Shown here in pieces: positions 33,564-45,770 of a stretch of 64,000 nt of DNA (the first letter of the stretch is position 1; the number at the start of each line of letters is the position of its first letter). The DNA is from Zea mays (lineage: Eukaryota; Streptophyta; Magnoliopsida; Poales; Poaceae): the NCBI RefSeq assembly GCF_902167145.1, contig NC_050096.1:196804566-196868565 (forward strand), in the 5' to 3' direction. Below the pieces are notes generated by a model. It was not told the DNA's origin and searched no databases. It was given only the letters and a program-made list of their open reading frames with translations. Made by a program: the position numbers and the translations under genes.

Positions 33564-35127
33564 CCTTACATCCAGCATAGTCGGAATCTGAATATCCAAT
33601 CAAGTCAAAGTTAGACCCCTTTGGATACCAGATCCCGAAGCAAGGCGTAGCGACTAAATATCTAAGAATTCGCTTCACAGCCACTAAGTGACACTCCTTA
33701 GGATCGGATTGAAATCTAGCACACATGCATACGCTAAGCATAATATCCGGTCTACTAGCACATAAATAAAGCAAAGAATCTATCATGGACCGGTATGCTT
33801 TTTGATCAACGGACTTACCTCCTTTATTGAGGTCGGTGTGTCCGTCAGTTCCCATCGGTGTCTTTGCGGGCTTGGCGTCCTTCATCCCAAACCGCTTTAA
33901 CAAGTCTTGCGTGTACTTCGTTTGGGAGATGAAGGTGCCGTCCTTGAGTTGCTTCACTTGGAACCCAAGGAAGTAGTTTAACTCGCCCATCATCGACATC
34001 TCGAATTTCTGCGTCATCACCCTGCTAAACTCTTCACAGGACTTTTGGTTAGTAGAACCAAATATTATGTCATCGACATAAATTTGGCACACAAAAAGAT
34101 CACCATCACAAGTCTTAGTAAAAAGAGTTGGATCGGCTTTCCCAACCTTGAAAGCATTAGCAATTAAAAAGTCTCTAAGGCATTCATACCATGCTCTTGG
34201 GGCTTGCTTAAGTCCATAGAGCGCCTTAGAGAGCTTACACACGTGGTCGGGGTACCGTTCATCCTCAAAGCCAGGGGGTTGCTCCACGTACACCTCCTCT
34301 TTGATCGGCCCGTTGAGGAAAGCGCTCTTCACATCCATTTGGTACAACCTGAAAGAATGGTGAGCGGCATATGCTAGCAAAATACGAATTGATTCTAGCC
34401 TAGCCACAGGAGCGAAAGTCTCCTCAAAGTCCAAACCTGCGACTTGGGCATAACCTTTTGCCACAAGTCGAGCCTTGTTCCTCGTCACCACCCCGTGCTC
34501 GTCCTGTTTGTTGCGGAACACCCACTTGGTTCCCACAACATTTTGCTTGGGACGAGGCACCAGTGTCCAAACTTCATTGCGCTTGAAGTTGTTGAGTTCC
34601 TCCTGCATGGCCAACACCCAGTCCGGATCTAGCAAGGCCTCTTCTACCCTGAAAGGCTCAATAGAAGAGACAAAAGAGTAATGCTCACAAAAATTAACTA
34701 ATCTTGAACGAGTAGTTACTCCCTTGCTAATATCACCCAATATTTGGTCGACGGGATGATCCCTTTGAATCGTCGCTCGAACTTGGGTTGGAGGTGCATG
34801 AGGTGCTTCTTCCTCTTCAACTTGAACATCCTGTGCTCCCCCTTGATCATGCGCCTCCACTTGAGGTACCTGTTCGTCATCTTGGGTTGGGGGATGCACC
34901 GTAGTTGAGGAAGACGGTTGATCTTGCTCCAATTGTTCCTGAGGCCGTACATCTCCAATCGCCATGGTGCGTATCGCGGCCGTTGAAACGTCTTCTTCAT
35001 CTACATCATCAAGATCAAACTTGCTCTCTTGGAGAGCCATTAGTCTCATCAAATACAACGTCGCTAGAGACTTCAACCAAACCCGATGATTTGTTGAAGA
35101 CCCTATACGCCTTTGTATTTGAGTCAT
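33564..35127 (-). pseudogene. pol: Copia reverse transcriptase and start of RNase H, element D
   Basis: A long open frame holds an acid-rich linker (first about 120 codons), then the Copia [35 protein letters not shown], the first catalytic aspartate in [23 protein letters not shown], and the active site [13 protein letters not shown]. The connection domain ([11 protein letters not shown]) and the first RNase H residues ([11 protein letters not shown]) follow before E breaks the gene at 33563. The frame differs from that of the protease-integrase frame, and the two overlap at 35015-35127, so a shift lies near there. The RT itself has no stop. It would have copied element RNA to cDNA inside the particle. 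Confidence 0.88.
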
Positions 35128-36331
35128 AACCTAATAAAAACCCTTCTACAGCTTTGGGAGCAAATTTGGAATTCCTACCCTTCTTCACTAGAATGTAGCA
35201 TTTACTCCCAAATACACGAAAGTACGATACATTGGGTCTGTTACCAGTTAGCAGCTCATATGAAGTCTTCTTGAGGAGGCGGTGAAGGTAGACCCTGTTG
35301 ATGGCGTGGCAAGCCGTGTTCACGGCTTCCGACCAAAAACGCTCGGGGGTCTTGAACTCTCCAAGCATAGTCCTCGCCATATCAATGAGCGTCCTGTTCT
35401 TCCTCTCTACCACACCATTTTGCTGAGGTGTGTAGGGAGCGGAGAACTCGTGCTTGATCCCCTCCTCCTCAAGGAACTCCTCCACTTGAAGATTCTTGAA
35501 TTCGGACCCGTTGTCGCTTCTTATCTTCTTCACCTTGAGCTCAAACTCATTTTGAGCTCTCCTTAGGAAGCGCTTGAGGGTCCCTTGGGTTTCAGACTTA
35601 TCCTGCAAAAAGAACACCCAAGTGAAGCGGGAAAAGTCATCAACAATAACTAGACCATACTTACTTCCTCCTATGCTCAGATAGGCGACGGGTCCGAAGA
35701 GGTCCATATGCAGCAGCTCCAGAGGTCTTGAAGTGGTCATCACATTCTTGCTGTGATGTGCTCCTCCCACTTGTTTACCTGCTTGACAAGCTGCACAAGG
35801 TCTATCTTTTTCGAATTGCACGTTAGTCAAACCTATCATGTGTTCTCCCTTTAGAAGCTTGTGAAGGTTCTTCATCCCCACATGTGCTAAGCGGCGATGC
35901 CACAGCCAGCCCATGCTAGTCTTAGCAATTAAGCATGCATCTAGACCGGCCTCCTCTTTTGCAAAATCAACTAAATAAAGTTTGCCGTCTAGTACACCCT
36001 TAAAAGCTAGTGAACCATCACATCTTCTAAAGACAGACACATCTACATTTGTAAATAGACAATTATATCCCATATTACATAATTGACTGACAGATAGTAA
36101 ATTATATCCAAGAGACTCAACTAAAAACACATTAGAGATAGAGTGCTCATTTGATATTGCAATCTTGCCTAAACCTTTCACCTTGCCTTGGTTCCCATCA
36201 CCGAATATGATTGAATCTTGGGAATCCTTATTCTTGACGTAGGAGGTGAACATCTTCTTTTCCCCCGTCATATGGTTCGTGCATCCGCTGTCGGTAATCC
36301 AGCTTGAACCCCCGGATGCATAAACCTGCAA
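35015..36331 (-). CDS. pol: Copia protease and integrase, element D
   Basis: The frame encodes the aspartic protease start ([17 protein letters not shown], catalytic DSG) and its body ([17 protein letters not shown]), followed by integrase. The zinc finger is H-x3-H ([13 protein letters not shown]) with CAAC. Catalytic D, D and E sit in [19 protein letters not shown] and [13 protein letters not shown]. The integrase C-terminus ([15 protein letters not shown]) ends near ETNGS before the frame is lost. The upstream gag frame ends at 36339 in another frame; codons matching the expected upstream residues continue in this frame a little before 36331, so a frameshift separates the two. Protease matures the polyprotein and integrase inserts the cDNA. 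Confidence 0.88.
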   Translation of the reverse strand: MQVYASGGSSWITDSGCTNHMTGEKKMFTSYVKNKDSQDSIIFGDGNQGKVKGLGKIAISNEHSISNVFLVESLGYNLLSVSQLCNMGYNCLFTNVDVSVFRRCDGSLAFKGVLDGKLYLVDFAKEEAGLDACLIAKTSMGWLWHRRLAHVGMKNLHKLLKGEHMIGLTNVQFEKDRPCAACQAGKQVGGAHHSKNVMTTSRPLELLHMDLFGPVAYLSIGGSKYGLVIVDDFSRFTWVFFLQDKSETQGTLKRFLRRAQNEFELKVKKIRSDNGSEFKNLQVEEFLEEEGIKHEFSAPYTPQQNGVVERKNRTLIDMARTMLGEFKTPERFWSEAVNTACHAINRVYLHRLLKKTSYELLTGNRPNVSYFRVFGSKCYILVKKGRNSKFAPKAVEGFLLGYDSNTKAYRVFNKSSGLVEVSSDVVFDETNGSPREQV

Positions 36332-36338
36332 GGCAAAT

Positions 36339-38170
36339 TTAGGCTTGGGTCTTAGGTACCCAACTCTTGTTGGGTCCTATAAGGTTAGTCACAATTGTCT
36401 TAGGGACCCAAATGCAAGTTTTATCACCCTTGCATTTTGCCCCTAATTTCCTAGCAACTATCTTCCTATCCTTTCTACAAATAGCAAAGGAAGCATTTAA
36501 AGCATGATAAATTGTAGAGGGTCCATTCATAACTTTCCTAGGAACATGAACAATATTCTTTCTAGGCACATGATGAATATTTTTCCTAGGCATATCTCTA
36601 CCATGCATATAGGAAGAACTGGGAGCAAACATAGCATAAGAATCATAGGCCTGTGAATCAAAAACATTACAACTCCTATGAGACTGTCTTCTATCATTGT
36701 ACATAAAAGCATGGTTCTTTTTAGTACTACTTGCCATAGGGGCCTTCCCTTTCTCCTTGGCGGAGATGGGAGCCTTATGGCTTGTTAAGTTCTTGGCTTC
36801 CCTCTTGAAGCCAAGACCATCCTTAATTGAGGGGTGTCTACCAATCGTGTAGGCATCCCTAGCAAATTTTAGTTTATCAAAATCACTTTTGCTAGCCTTA
36901 AGTTGGGCATTAAGACTAGCCATTTCATCATTTAACTTTGCAATAGAAACTATGTGTTCACTTCAAGCATCAATATCAAAATCTTTACATCTATTGCAAA
37001 TAACAACGTTTTCTACACAAGTTGTTGATTTACTAGCTATTTCTAACTTAGCATTCAAATTATCATTAATGCTCCTTAAGCTAGAAATTGTCTCATGGCA
37101 AGAAGACAATTCACAAGAAAGCATTTCATTTCTCTTAACTTCTAAGGCATGAGATTTTTGTGCTTCTACAAATTTGTCATGTTCTTCATACAACAAGTCC
37201 TCTTATTTTTCTAAAAGCCTATTCTTATCATTCAAGGCATCAATCAATTCATTAATTTTATCTACCTTGGTTTTATCTAGGCCCTTAAAGAAACATGAAT
37301 AATCTATTTCATCCTCATCACTAGATTCGTCCTCGCTTGAAGAAGCATAAGTAGAGTTTCGAGTACATACCTTCTTCTCCCTTGCCATAAGGCATGTGTG
37401 ACGCTTGTTGGGGAAGAGGGATGACTTGTTGAAGGCGGTGGCGGTGAGTCCTTCATTGTCGGAGTCGGACGAGGAGCAATCCGAATCCCACTCCTTGCCA
37501 AGATGTGCCTCGCCCTTTGCCTTCTTATAGTTCTTCTTCTTCTCCTTCTTGTTCCCTTGATCCTGATCACTATCATTGTCGAGACAGTTAGCAATAAAAT
37601 GACCAAACTTACCACATTTGAAGCATGAGCGCTTCCCCTTTGTCTTGGTCTTGCTTGGCTGCCCCATGCGACTCTTTAGCGCCGTCTTGAATCTCTTGAT
37701 GATGAGTGCCATCTCTTCATCATTAAGTCCGGCCGCCTCAATTTGTGCCACCTTGCTAGGTAGCGCTTCCTTGCTTCTTGTTGCCTTGAGAGCAAGGGGT
37801 TGAGGCTCGTTGATTGGACCATTCAATGCGTCGTCCACGTACCTTGCCTCCTTGATCATCATTCGCCCGCTTACGAATTTTCCAAGGACTTCTTCGGGCG
37901 ACATTTTGGTGTACCTAGGATTCTCACGAATATTATTAACCAAATGAGGATCAAGAACAGTAAAGGACCTTAGCATCAATCGGACGACGTCGTGGTCCAT
38001 CCATCGCGTGCTTCCGTAGCTCCTTATTTTGTTGATAAGGGTCTTGAGCCGGTTGTATGTTTGGGTTGGCTCCTTGCCCCTTATCATCGCGAATCGTCCA
38101 AGCTCTCCCTCCACCAACTCCATTTTGGTGAGCAAGGTGACATCGTTCCCCTCATGAGAAATCCTGAGGG
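36339..38170 (-). pseudogene. gag: Sirevirus gag, 3' two thirds, element D
   Basis: On resuming after J the frame runs through the UBN2-like region (RLKTLINKIRSYGS, LRSFTVLDPHLV), the CCHC knuckle CFKCGKFGHFIANC, an acid/serine stretch and coiled coils, ending with IWVPKTIVTNLIGPNKSWVPK. Stops in frame occur at 37205-37203 (TAA) and 36965-36963 (TGA), before the terminal stop at 36341-36339. Everything is in one frame otherwise. The length and order match full Sirevirus gag, unlike E. Confidence 0.85.
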
Positions 38171-41100
38171 TGTGACAGCCCTCCCAAGTTATCAGGCTCA
38201 CATGCACCAATCCTTGCCTTACTGGCCTCGGATGGCCGTGCACGTGTACCGGGTAACTTAACAAGGCTATCGAGTTCGCCAACTGGAACTCATCATCCCA
38301 AGGATCTCCCACATAACATGTATATTGTAGTAATCACATTTGATACACACACATTGGAGATAGAGCGGAAGACTTTTACAAAGTATACTTTACATTACAG
38401 AACTCAAGTTTTACATGGTAGAAAGAGATGTATTTATTACAAGTCCTGATAGTACTCGAAGTGCATAACTTATTACAATAATTGGAAGGGTGAAGCCTTT
38501 CCATAAGAGATATATAAAAAAACATTCTAAGTTTCAAGTCCTCCAAATGACGTAACTAACCCAAAGATAAGGGAATAAAACTTCTCCTACAAAAACAACA
38601 AGGGATAAAACCCTGAGTACGCAATTACTCAGCAAGACTTACCCGACTAAAGAAAAGACTCTCAAGGGTATGCTGGCTTTTGGGAATCAAGGTAAAGCTC
38701 ATCAAAGTTCAATAACTCATTTTGCAGAAAAGCTTACTAGAAGTGGGTCCTTAAGCCAAGTTTTATTTCACAAGTTAGTTTATTACCTGAATCTTCTAGC
38801 CTGAATCTAGCATTTTCCTAATCTAGATCATTCACTTGACCTACACTAGGTTGCTTTTAAAATCCAAATTTTGTTTCGCTTGTTATCTACGATGAAGGGC
38901 AGCGATCCAGTCTTCATATCCGAGAAGTAACGGCGATCCGAATCGATTAATACCCAGCTGGGGATCTCCAACCACACGACATATGTAGCACTTAACCCTT
39001 GCATATGTCAACCATTCCCACGGATCCTCCACTACATGAACTGGTCCGCGCTACCCGGGAGCACATTACCCTACCATTCAGCCTCTTGCCAGGAGGGTAA
39101 CTGCTACTCCCACCATCTCCCACGCCCAGTGCGCGGTTATCTTTTCACGTATGGAATAGCCGGGTTCAGGCTTACCCATGACGAGGTATGTGGCCAGTTA
39201 AAAGGTCCTAGATCATCAGGCCAACAATCGGTAAGGTCCTTAATCGACACAGACGGGCGACCTTTCCTGCTCAGCGTCTGGTCCCATTTTAAACTATTTC
39301 AAAATTTTGGCGCCTGACAGAGGGGCCATGCCTGGATAAGGAATTTATCAACGTCTTGATGCCTTCATTATCCCAAGTCCATTTTCTTTTTGTAAAAACA
39401 TGAGTCATAGATAAAAAACATTTTTCTTAGTCTATCAGTATGACTAAGCATCTCTAGCTTTTATAAAACAGGTGACAAGGTATGGTAATCAATCTTTCAA
39501 GGATGGTAATGCATCAATTGTTTAATCAATCAACTCCTATCACTTAATGCAGCATATAAGTGATAAAATTTTGTAAACACAAGGGAGGTGGCAAATGCAT
39601 CGAGGCTTGCCTTGTTGCAGAGAAGATTCAAAACCTTATTCTACTCTGGTAAGTAGTTAGATGAAACTCCACCGCTGGATCAACAGGCACTGAAGTGAAC
39701 TCCTTCTTCAAACATCACTTCTTCTAGGTGTTCTACATGAAATGATATGAATATGAATGCTTGCTTATGTCAAAGAGAATGCAACTCGTAAAAGAGACAA
39801 CATAGATTACTACTAGACTAAATCTATAATCCAACATCTTAGGCTACAATTACCAGGGAGCTACTTAACCCTAGACCTCACCTATCACTCCAAAACTTGT
39901 TAAGCCACCTCATCACTTCATTAAGACACTAGGTGCCCAAGTACTCAAGGTTGAAATCCTTTTTCTATTATGAGCAACAATTAGTTTGCTAAGCAAACCA
40001 TGTCCAAACAGCTTCAAACTTTACCCAGGAGCTAATTGTTCAAGATAAACTTACACAAATTCTCCCACAACTTTTATTGCTCTATTTTCATTGAGTGATT
40101 TATTTCATTAATGGCAAAAGTATTTATAATTAAGTGGATATTTGACGACCAAATGAATATGCCCCAAACTGAACCAAACCTTACAGCAAGCGAATCTAAG
40201 CTTATGTAACACCGAAGTCGAGTGGAGGTTCGCCAAAATGGTGACAAATCAAACCCGAGCAATATACAGAGAACCCAGCGAGCGACGTTCTGCACTCCAC
40301 TATTCTATATGATCTAGTTCCCTTCATTTTCAAATAGTTGCAGCGCTGCGATTCACACGTATAGCCACAGGATTGACGCCGATGGTGCAAGCCGCTAGTC
40401 GACTTCCAAGTTCCAACTAGAGGCGCAATACACCAGCGTGATTCCTAATACGAAGTCCACACAACAATTATACTCGATCTAGAATATGCACAACTATTTT
40501 GTTTTCCAGAGATAATAACCACTGAATGACATCGGCCACCAATTAAAGCTGCGACACTTACCGAAGATCAAAGTAGGGAGGACTCACATTTGAACGGATG
40601 AAGGGCGTGATGGTAATGTGGCTGGAGGTCGAATGCAGCCAGCGAAGTTGACAACCGAAAAAGCACTGGTGACAGCGAAGTCCCGAGGTGACGAACAGGG
40701 GAAGTGTCTGAGCGTGCGATGGAGGGTGCAGACAGGAGGAGCCGGGAGGAGCCAGGAGGAGACTAGCTGAGACGGCATGTCGACTGGCACGAAGAACTGG
40801 ACAACGGTGTAGGGTCGAAGCTTATAGGGATCCACGACCTGAGACGAGCAAGGACGTCAAGGTCCAAGCACTGGTGAAGGAGCTCGGCCCCAGGGATCTG
40901 ATCGTTGGCGCAGGGCACTGGGCGCTGGTGAGCCGGCACCAGGTGATGGATGGTGAGGGAGCGGAACATACACCAGGCTGGGGCGATTGTGGTGAAGAGA
41001 AGTGAGCGGCTAGGAACTGAGCATCACCTGGCAACATCAGACGACACCCGGCGTTCTGCTGCTGCCTGTGGAGTAGAGGCATGCTGGGACTGGCTCAAAA

Positions 41101-43800
41101 AGAGGCAAGGTGAAACCGAGCTCTGGTGGAGACCGAGAGGAAGACATGCGCTGTGAGGGAGATGGAATGCGCGGCTTCCGTGGAGATATGGAAGAGAGAG
41201 AATATCACAAGATGGAGGAGTGCCCGGTAGTCTCCAGGGCTGAACAAAGAGGTTACGTGGAGGGGATAAGGATTAGGTAGCTTGAATCAGGAGAAGCGTA
41301 CGTGACTTTTCTAGGAAACCGATGTGTGCTGGAACCTGGAAGATGGATAGAGCTTGGACGTGGCCGTGAAACCCGGGCACCACGCAGGCCCAAGTTACAG
41401 AGAAGTAAAGACTGGGAACTCCGTGGTGTGCTGACAGCAAAACATCAGTAGCATAGTCACTAGTTTGGAGAGGTGTCCAGCTCACTCGATCCAAACACTA
41501 CGGCGGTGAAACTTCTTGAGTTATCCCCTCCCCTGGTACACCTTTGCACTCGACCGTATCCCCAAAATCCGAGCTGGAGCACTGAGTACAGAGGTAGTGT
41601 GTGGATATCCATTTTCAGAATTCTTAACCAACTTGGAATCCACTGAACCAGGAACCTCTTCACTCGCCTGCACCCCTCCAGTTCATCCCCATTTTTCTCA
41701 CAATTCAAAACAAGGACATGCCGACTTCATCTAAGCAAACTTATACACCTAATATAGCTCTCAAGGTTTGATATAACACTCTAGGGCTGCAAGTGCATGG
41801 ATCCATAGATACGCAGCCCCAAACTCGAGCTCAACACACTAGAATCCAGTTTCCCTTAACTGAAACCGATCTCTTATCACACAGGCTGACATGGCATATT
41901 GAAGAGCATTTTACTCCCAGTTTTGCACAACACCAGGCCCAGTACTTCACATAAAACTTGTTCACCTTTCTTCGGTCTTTGACTTTGCTATATAGCCCTT
42001 AGCTTAAAACTCCATAGATTGATCACAAAGAGATCCCAAAGTTGCTCCAAAATATGAGTTCTGCAGTGCCAATTCAGCACTAAGTCCGAAATCTGCAACC
42101 ATGTCAACTCTGCTTTGGACCAGTTTTACACTTAGTACCATAGGGCTTTAGGGTTGAGTAACTTAACAAAATATATTCTCCTATGGTAGTTTTACAATAT
42201 TGCTATAATGATTTATAACTAAAAGCTCAGAGGTTAAAAGTTACAGGGCTCCAAAGTTGAGCAAAACCCACTAAATTTTTTTAGATAACTGAACCAAGTC
42301 TGAAATAAAAGTCTGACAGCATGTTTTGGGACGCCATTTTCTCCCTGTTCTAAGCAGATTCAAGGGCATGACCCTTACCAAGGGTTACTCCCCCAACATT
42401 TATCTCCAAGTTTGCTACAGAAACTAGAGCCTAAAAGCACATGTATTGATCACCAAGGAGCTCCAAACTTGACACTATTCACTGATTTCAGGTTTCAGCC
42501 ACTGAACCAAATTCAGTTACAGAAATGCCTAGCAGCTGATCTTTGGGGGCATTTTCTCCACTTTTTATGTGCAAACAAGCCAAAATCACTTAAAGAAACT
42601 TGTTCACCATCATATAGGCTTCAACTTCTCTATAAACACCACAGCACAAAACCTTATAGAACAGCCACAAACCAGCTCCAAAACTGCTATCAAAACACAA
42701 AAATCTTATTTCAGACACTGTTCACAATCTGAAATTCAAAAGTCTGACAGCCACACTTTGGATCACCTTTTCTCCTAGTTGTATATAGTTCCAGGGCTGT
42801 CACACTTAATAAAAGCTGCTCTCCTATACTTATTCTACAATTTTTATATAGTGAACATTAACCAAAACCTCTTGGATTCCAAACTACAATAGCCCAAAGT
42901 TTGCTCCAATTGCTGAAATTCAGAATCTGAATTTCACTGAGTCTGAAACCTACAATTTCTGACAGCTTTACTTTGGACCAGGTTTTCTCTACGTTCCAAA
43001 CAGTTTTAGGGCTAGGTGACTTAACCAAACTTATACTTCTCATGTAGCTCTATAACTTTGTTATAATGATCATCTTCAAAATGGTTTTAGATCAAAAGTT
43101 ACAAAGGACTAAAATTGCCTAGTTGCTGCTATTTTCAGGAACTCCAAAACTGAACCTTTGTGAATTTCTCCACACAACTTGGAAATCTCCAAATAACAAA
43201 ATTGTGCAACTTTGGAAATCCTACCAACTTGGTATTTTTACCTCTTGCAAAATGTGGCTAGATCTCCAAATCCACTTTTGGGCTCCAGTTTAGGGGTTAG
43301 AGATACTCAACCACCCTAAGTACTTCACCACTTCTAATCCACATATCAAAAGCAAACTTATCCATCCTCCTAAAGCAAAGTTGCTCCTTAATCTCAAATC
43401 CAACTTTGGCTTATATAACTCAGATCCAAAGTATCCTTGATTTAGGAGTTGTTTGCTTACACTCAATTTCAATCAAGGTTTTCAAGCCTTAGGATTTTGA
43501 AGTTAATCCTTCGGTCCAAGTATTTCTTCCACTTGATCTATCTTTGAAAACAAAATTTCTATAGACTCTAGGAATTGCCTTTAGCACTTCAAGACTCCAA
43601 TTTGCTACCTGCTCAAGAGATGACCTACTCTTGTCTAGCTTAAGCCAAGTCCTTAAACTAAACTCTAAACCCACACACAACATCACACTTTTGAAAAAGT
43701 TTAACCTAGTGAATGCATTCTAGGTATATCAAACAAAATAATGCAAGTGCTTATGATGACATGACAAGGTTTTAGTTATCGTAACACCAGGGGTGTTACA
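38171..43800 (-). mobile_element. Element J: solo-LTR-like insertion of 5.6 kb in the gag of D
   Basis: Both ends are those of a Gypsy LTR: in the minus sense it begins tgtaacacccctgg at 43800 and ends gggctgtcaca at 38171. A perfect duplication gaggg (38166-38170 and 43801-43805) flanks it, and gag continues on both sides. Like LTRs G and I it has an AT-rich first part, a GC-rich centre (about 41750-40560) and a distal part, but no primer site, polypurine tract or coding domain, so a solo LTR is the best reading. The length exceeds that of I by more than 2 kb, partly because of 215 bp repeats. ORFs in it (for example 40584-41734) have no recognisable domain. Confidence 0.75.
41850..43150. 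repeat. Degenerate tandem repeat, about 215 bp, six copies, in J
   Basis: The landmark (c/g)atttt-ctcc recurs at about 41908, 42122, 42336, 42551, 42767 and 42983, steps of 214 to 216 bp. Around it shared words recur in order: ctgacagc, ctttggacca, ttagggct, cttaac(c)aaa, ctataat and aaaagttaca. The copies are strongly diverged. Confidence 0.8.
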
Positions 43801-44364
43801 GAGGGTGTCCCAGATCTGCTTGGCGTTATCCAAGCCACTCACTTTGTGGTATTCATCCCTGCACAATGAAGCTAGAAGAACAGTAGTAGCTTATGCATTC
43901 TTATGAATTTGCTCATTAATGAACATGGGACTATCCGTACTATCAAAGTGCATTCCACTCTCTACAATCTCCCATATACTAGGATGGAGAGAGAATAGGT
44001 GACTATGCATTTTGTGGCTCCAAAATCCGTAGTCCTCCCCATCAAAGTGTGGAGGCTTGCCGAGAGGAATGGAGAGCAAATGTGAATTTGAACTTTGCGG
44101 AATACGAGAGTAGTCAAAAGAAAAGTTCGAATTAACCGGTTTCCTTCTCTCGTAGTCGTTGTGGTCGTCGTCCTTTTGGGAAGAAGATGACTCGTCGTTG
44201 TCGTCGTAGTAGACAATCTCCTTGATGCGCCTTGTCTTCTTCTTCTTCCCATCTTTTCGTCTATGGCCCGAGCCGGAGTCGGTAGGCTTGTCATCCTTCG
44301 GCTCGTTGACGAAGGATTCCTTCTCTTTATCGTTGATCACGATACCCTTCCCCTTAGGATCCAT
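43801..44364 (-). pseudogene. gag: Sirevirus gag, N-terminal part, element D
   Basis: The ATG at 44364, about 36 bp from the primer site, starts gag with a basic N-terminus (RRKDGKKKKTRR), an acid/serine stretch and LGKPPHFDGEDYGFWSHKM, the usual start of the Copia gag domain. A TAA at 43890-43888 stops it. The frame beyond the stop still encodes gag residues (SLCRDEYHKVSG) as far as the J insertion at 43800, and continues on the other side at 38170. Confidence 0.87.
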
Positions 44365-44399
44365 CTCTTCGGGCGGTTAGTCCCTTTGTGAAGAGAACG

Positions 44400-44411
44400 A
44401 CTCTGATACCA
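44400..44411 (-). other. Primer-binding site of D (initiator tRNA-Met)
   Basis: The plus strand reads actctgatacca, the complement of tggtatcagagt, two bases inside the 5' LTR end at 44414. This fixes the orientation of D as minus. Confidence 0.93.
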
Positions 44412-44413
44412 AT

Positions 44414-45765
44414 TGAGAGCACCTAGAGGGGGGGGGGGGGTGAATAGGTGATCCTGTAAAACTTGAAAAACTTAAGCCACAAAAACTTGGTTAAGCGTTA
44501 GCACAGTAAAATGTCAAGTGGCTAGAGAGGAGTCTCAACAAAACACAATAACCACAAGAAATCAATCACAGAGATGGCACAGTGGTTATCCCGTGGTTCG
44601 GCCAAGACCAACGCTTGCCTACTCCACGTTGTGGCGTCCCAACGGACGAGGGTTGCAATCAACCCCTCTCAAGCGGTCCAAAGACCCACTTGAATACCAC
44701 GGTGTTTTGCTTGCTTTTCTCAATCCCGTTTGCGAGGAATCTCCACAACTTGGAGCCTCTCGCCCTTACACTTGAAGTTCACAAAGAAGCACAGAGCAAG
44801 GGAGGGATTAGCAACGCACTCAAGACAAGAAATCACAGCAACACCATGCACACAAGTCGCAACTAGAGCTCGCAACACAACTCAATGAGTTTACAACTCC
44901 ACTAGAGCTCTATATGCTATCACAATGAAACAGATGCGCGGAATCGAGGTCTTGGTGCTTAGGAATGTTGTAGGAATGCTTGGTGTGCTCCTCCATGCGC
45001 CTAGGGGTCCCTTTTATAGCCCCAAGGCAGCTAGGAGCCGTTGAGAGCAATCTAGGAAGGCTGATCTTGCCTTCTGTCGACTGGCACACCGGACAGTCCG
45101 GTGCACACCGGACACTGTCCGTTGCCCGATTTCCTTCCAAAAATGGCACAGTCGACCGTTGGCAGCCTAAGAGCCGTTGGCGCACCGGACATGTCCGGTG
45201 CACACCGGACAGTCCGGTGCCCCCTTCTAGCCGTTGGCTCGGCCACGTGTCCCGCGCAGATTGCGCGGCCGACCGTTGGCCCGGCCGACCGTTGGCTCAC
45301 CGGACAGTCCGGTGCACACCAGACAGTCCGGTGAATTATAGCCGTACGTCGCTGGTGAATTTCCGAGAGCGACGAGTTCGCCTGTGAACGGCCCACCAGA
45401 CAGTCCGGTGCACCACCGGACAGTCCGGTGAATTATAGCCGTACACCGCCGTCGAAGTCCCGAGAGCAGCCTGTTCGCCAGAGCCAGCCTGGCGCACGGG
45501 ACACTGTACGGTGCACCACCGGACAGTCCGGTGCTCCAGACTGAGCAGAGTCTTGGCTGCTCGAGCCAAGGCATTTTCAATTGGATTTTTCCTGTTTCCA
45601 GCACTTAGACACAATACATTAGTCCATAAAACAATGTACTAAGTCTGAGAAACATACCTTTATCCTTGATTTGTACTTTGTCCACCTTTTTACACTTAGG
45701 CACTTGTGTTGGACACTAAATCACCAAAATACTTAGAAATGGCCCAAGGGCACATTTCCCTTTCA
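44414..45765 (-). repeat. 5' LTR of element D (1352 bp)
   Basis: Nearly identical to 18858-20187 but with one more palindrome in the cluster (45087-45533; the unit around 45182 reads caccggacatgtccggtg) and 13 rather than 11 G at the poly-G run. Its outer end ccctttca at 45765 is followed by the duplication agaag. Confidence 0.95.
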
Positions 45766-45770
45766 AGAAG

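Larger units (their letters stand above)
18858..45765 (-). mobile_element. Element D: autonomous-type Sirevirus (Copia), minus strand, carrying E and J
   Basis: The element is bounded by LTRs of 1330 and 1352 bp (tgagagcacc... to ...ccctttca) and by a perfect 5 bp duplication agaag (18853-18857 and 45766-45770). On the minus strand the order is 5' LTR, primer site, gag, protease, integrase, RT, RNase H, polypurine tracts, 3' LTR, the Copia order. Two later insertions, J in gag and E in RNase H, each have their own perfect duplications. I counted roughly 22 substitutions between the two LTRs, about 1.7 percent, which at the usual grass LTR rate would mean a little over half a million years. 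It resembles the maize Opie/Ji/Giepum group; the exact family is not certain. Confidence 0.95.

Noticed and set aside
40203..40240. A second LTR start (tgtaacaccg) within J
   Set aside because: No matching end or duplication nearby, and J flanks are perfect at the outer ends; taken as chance.
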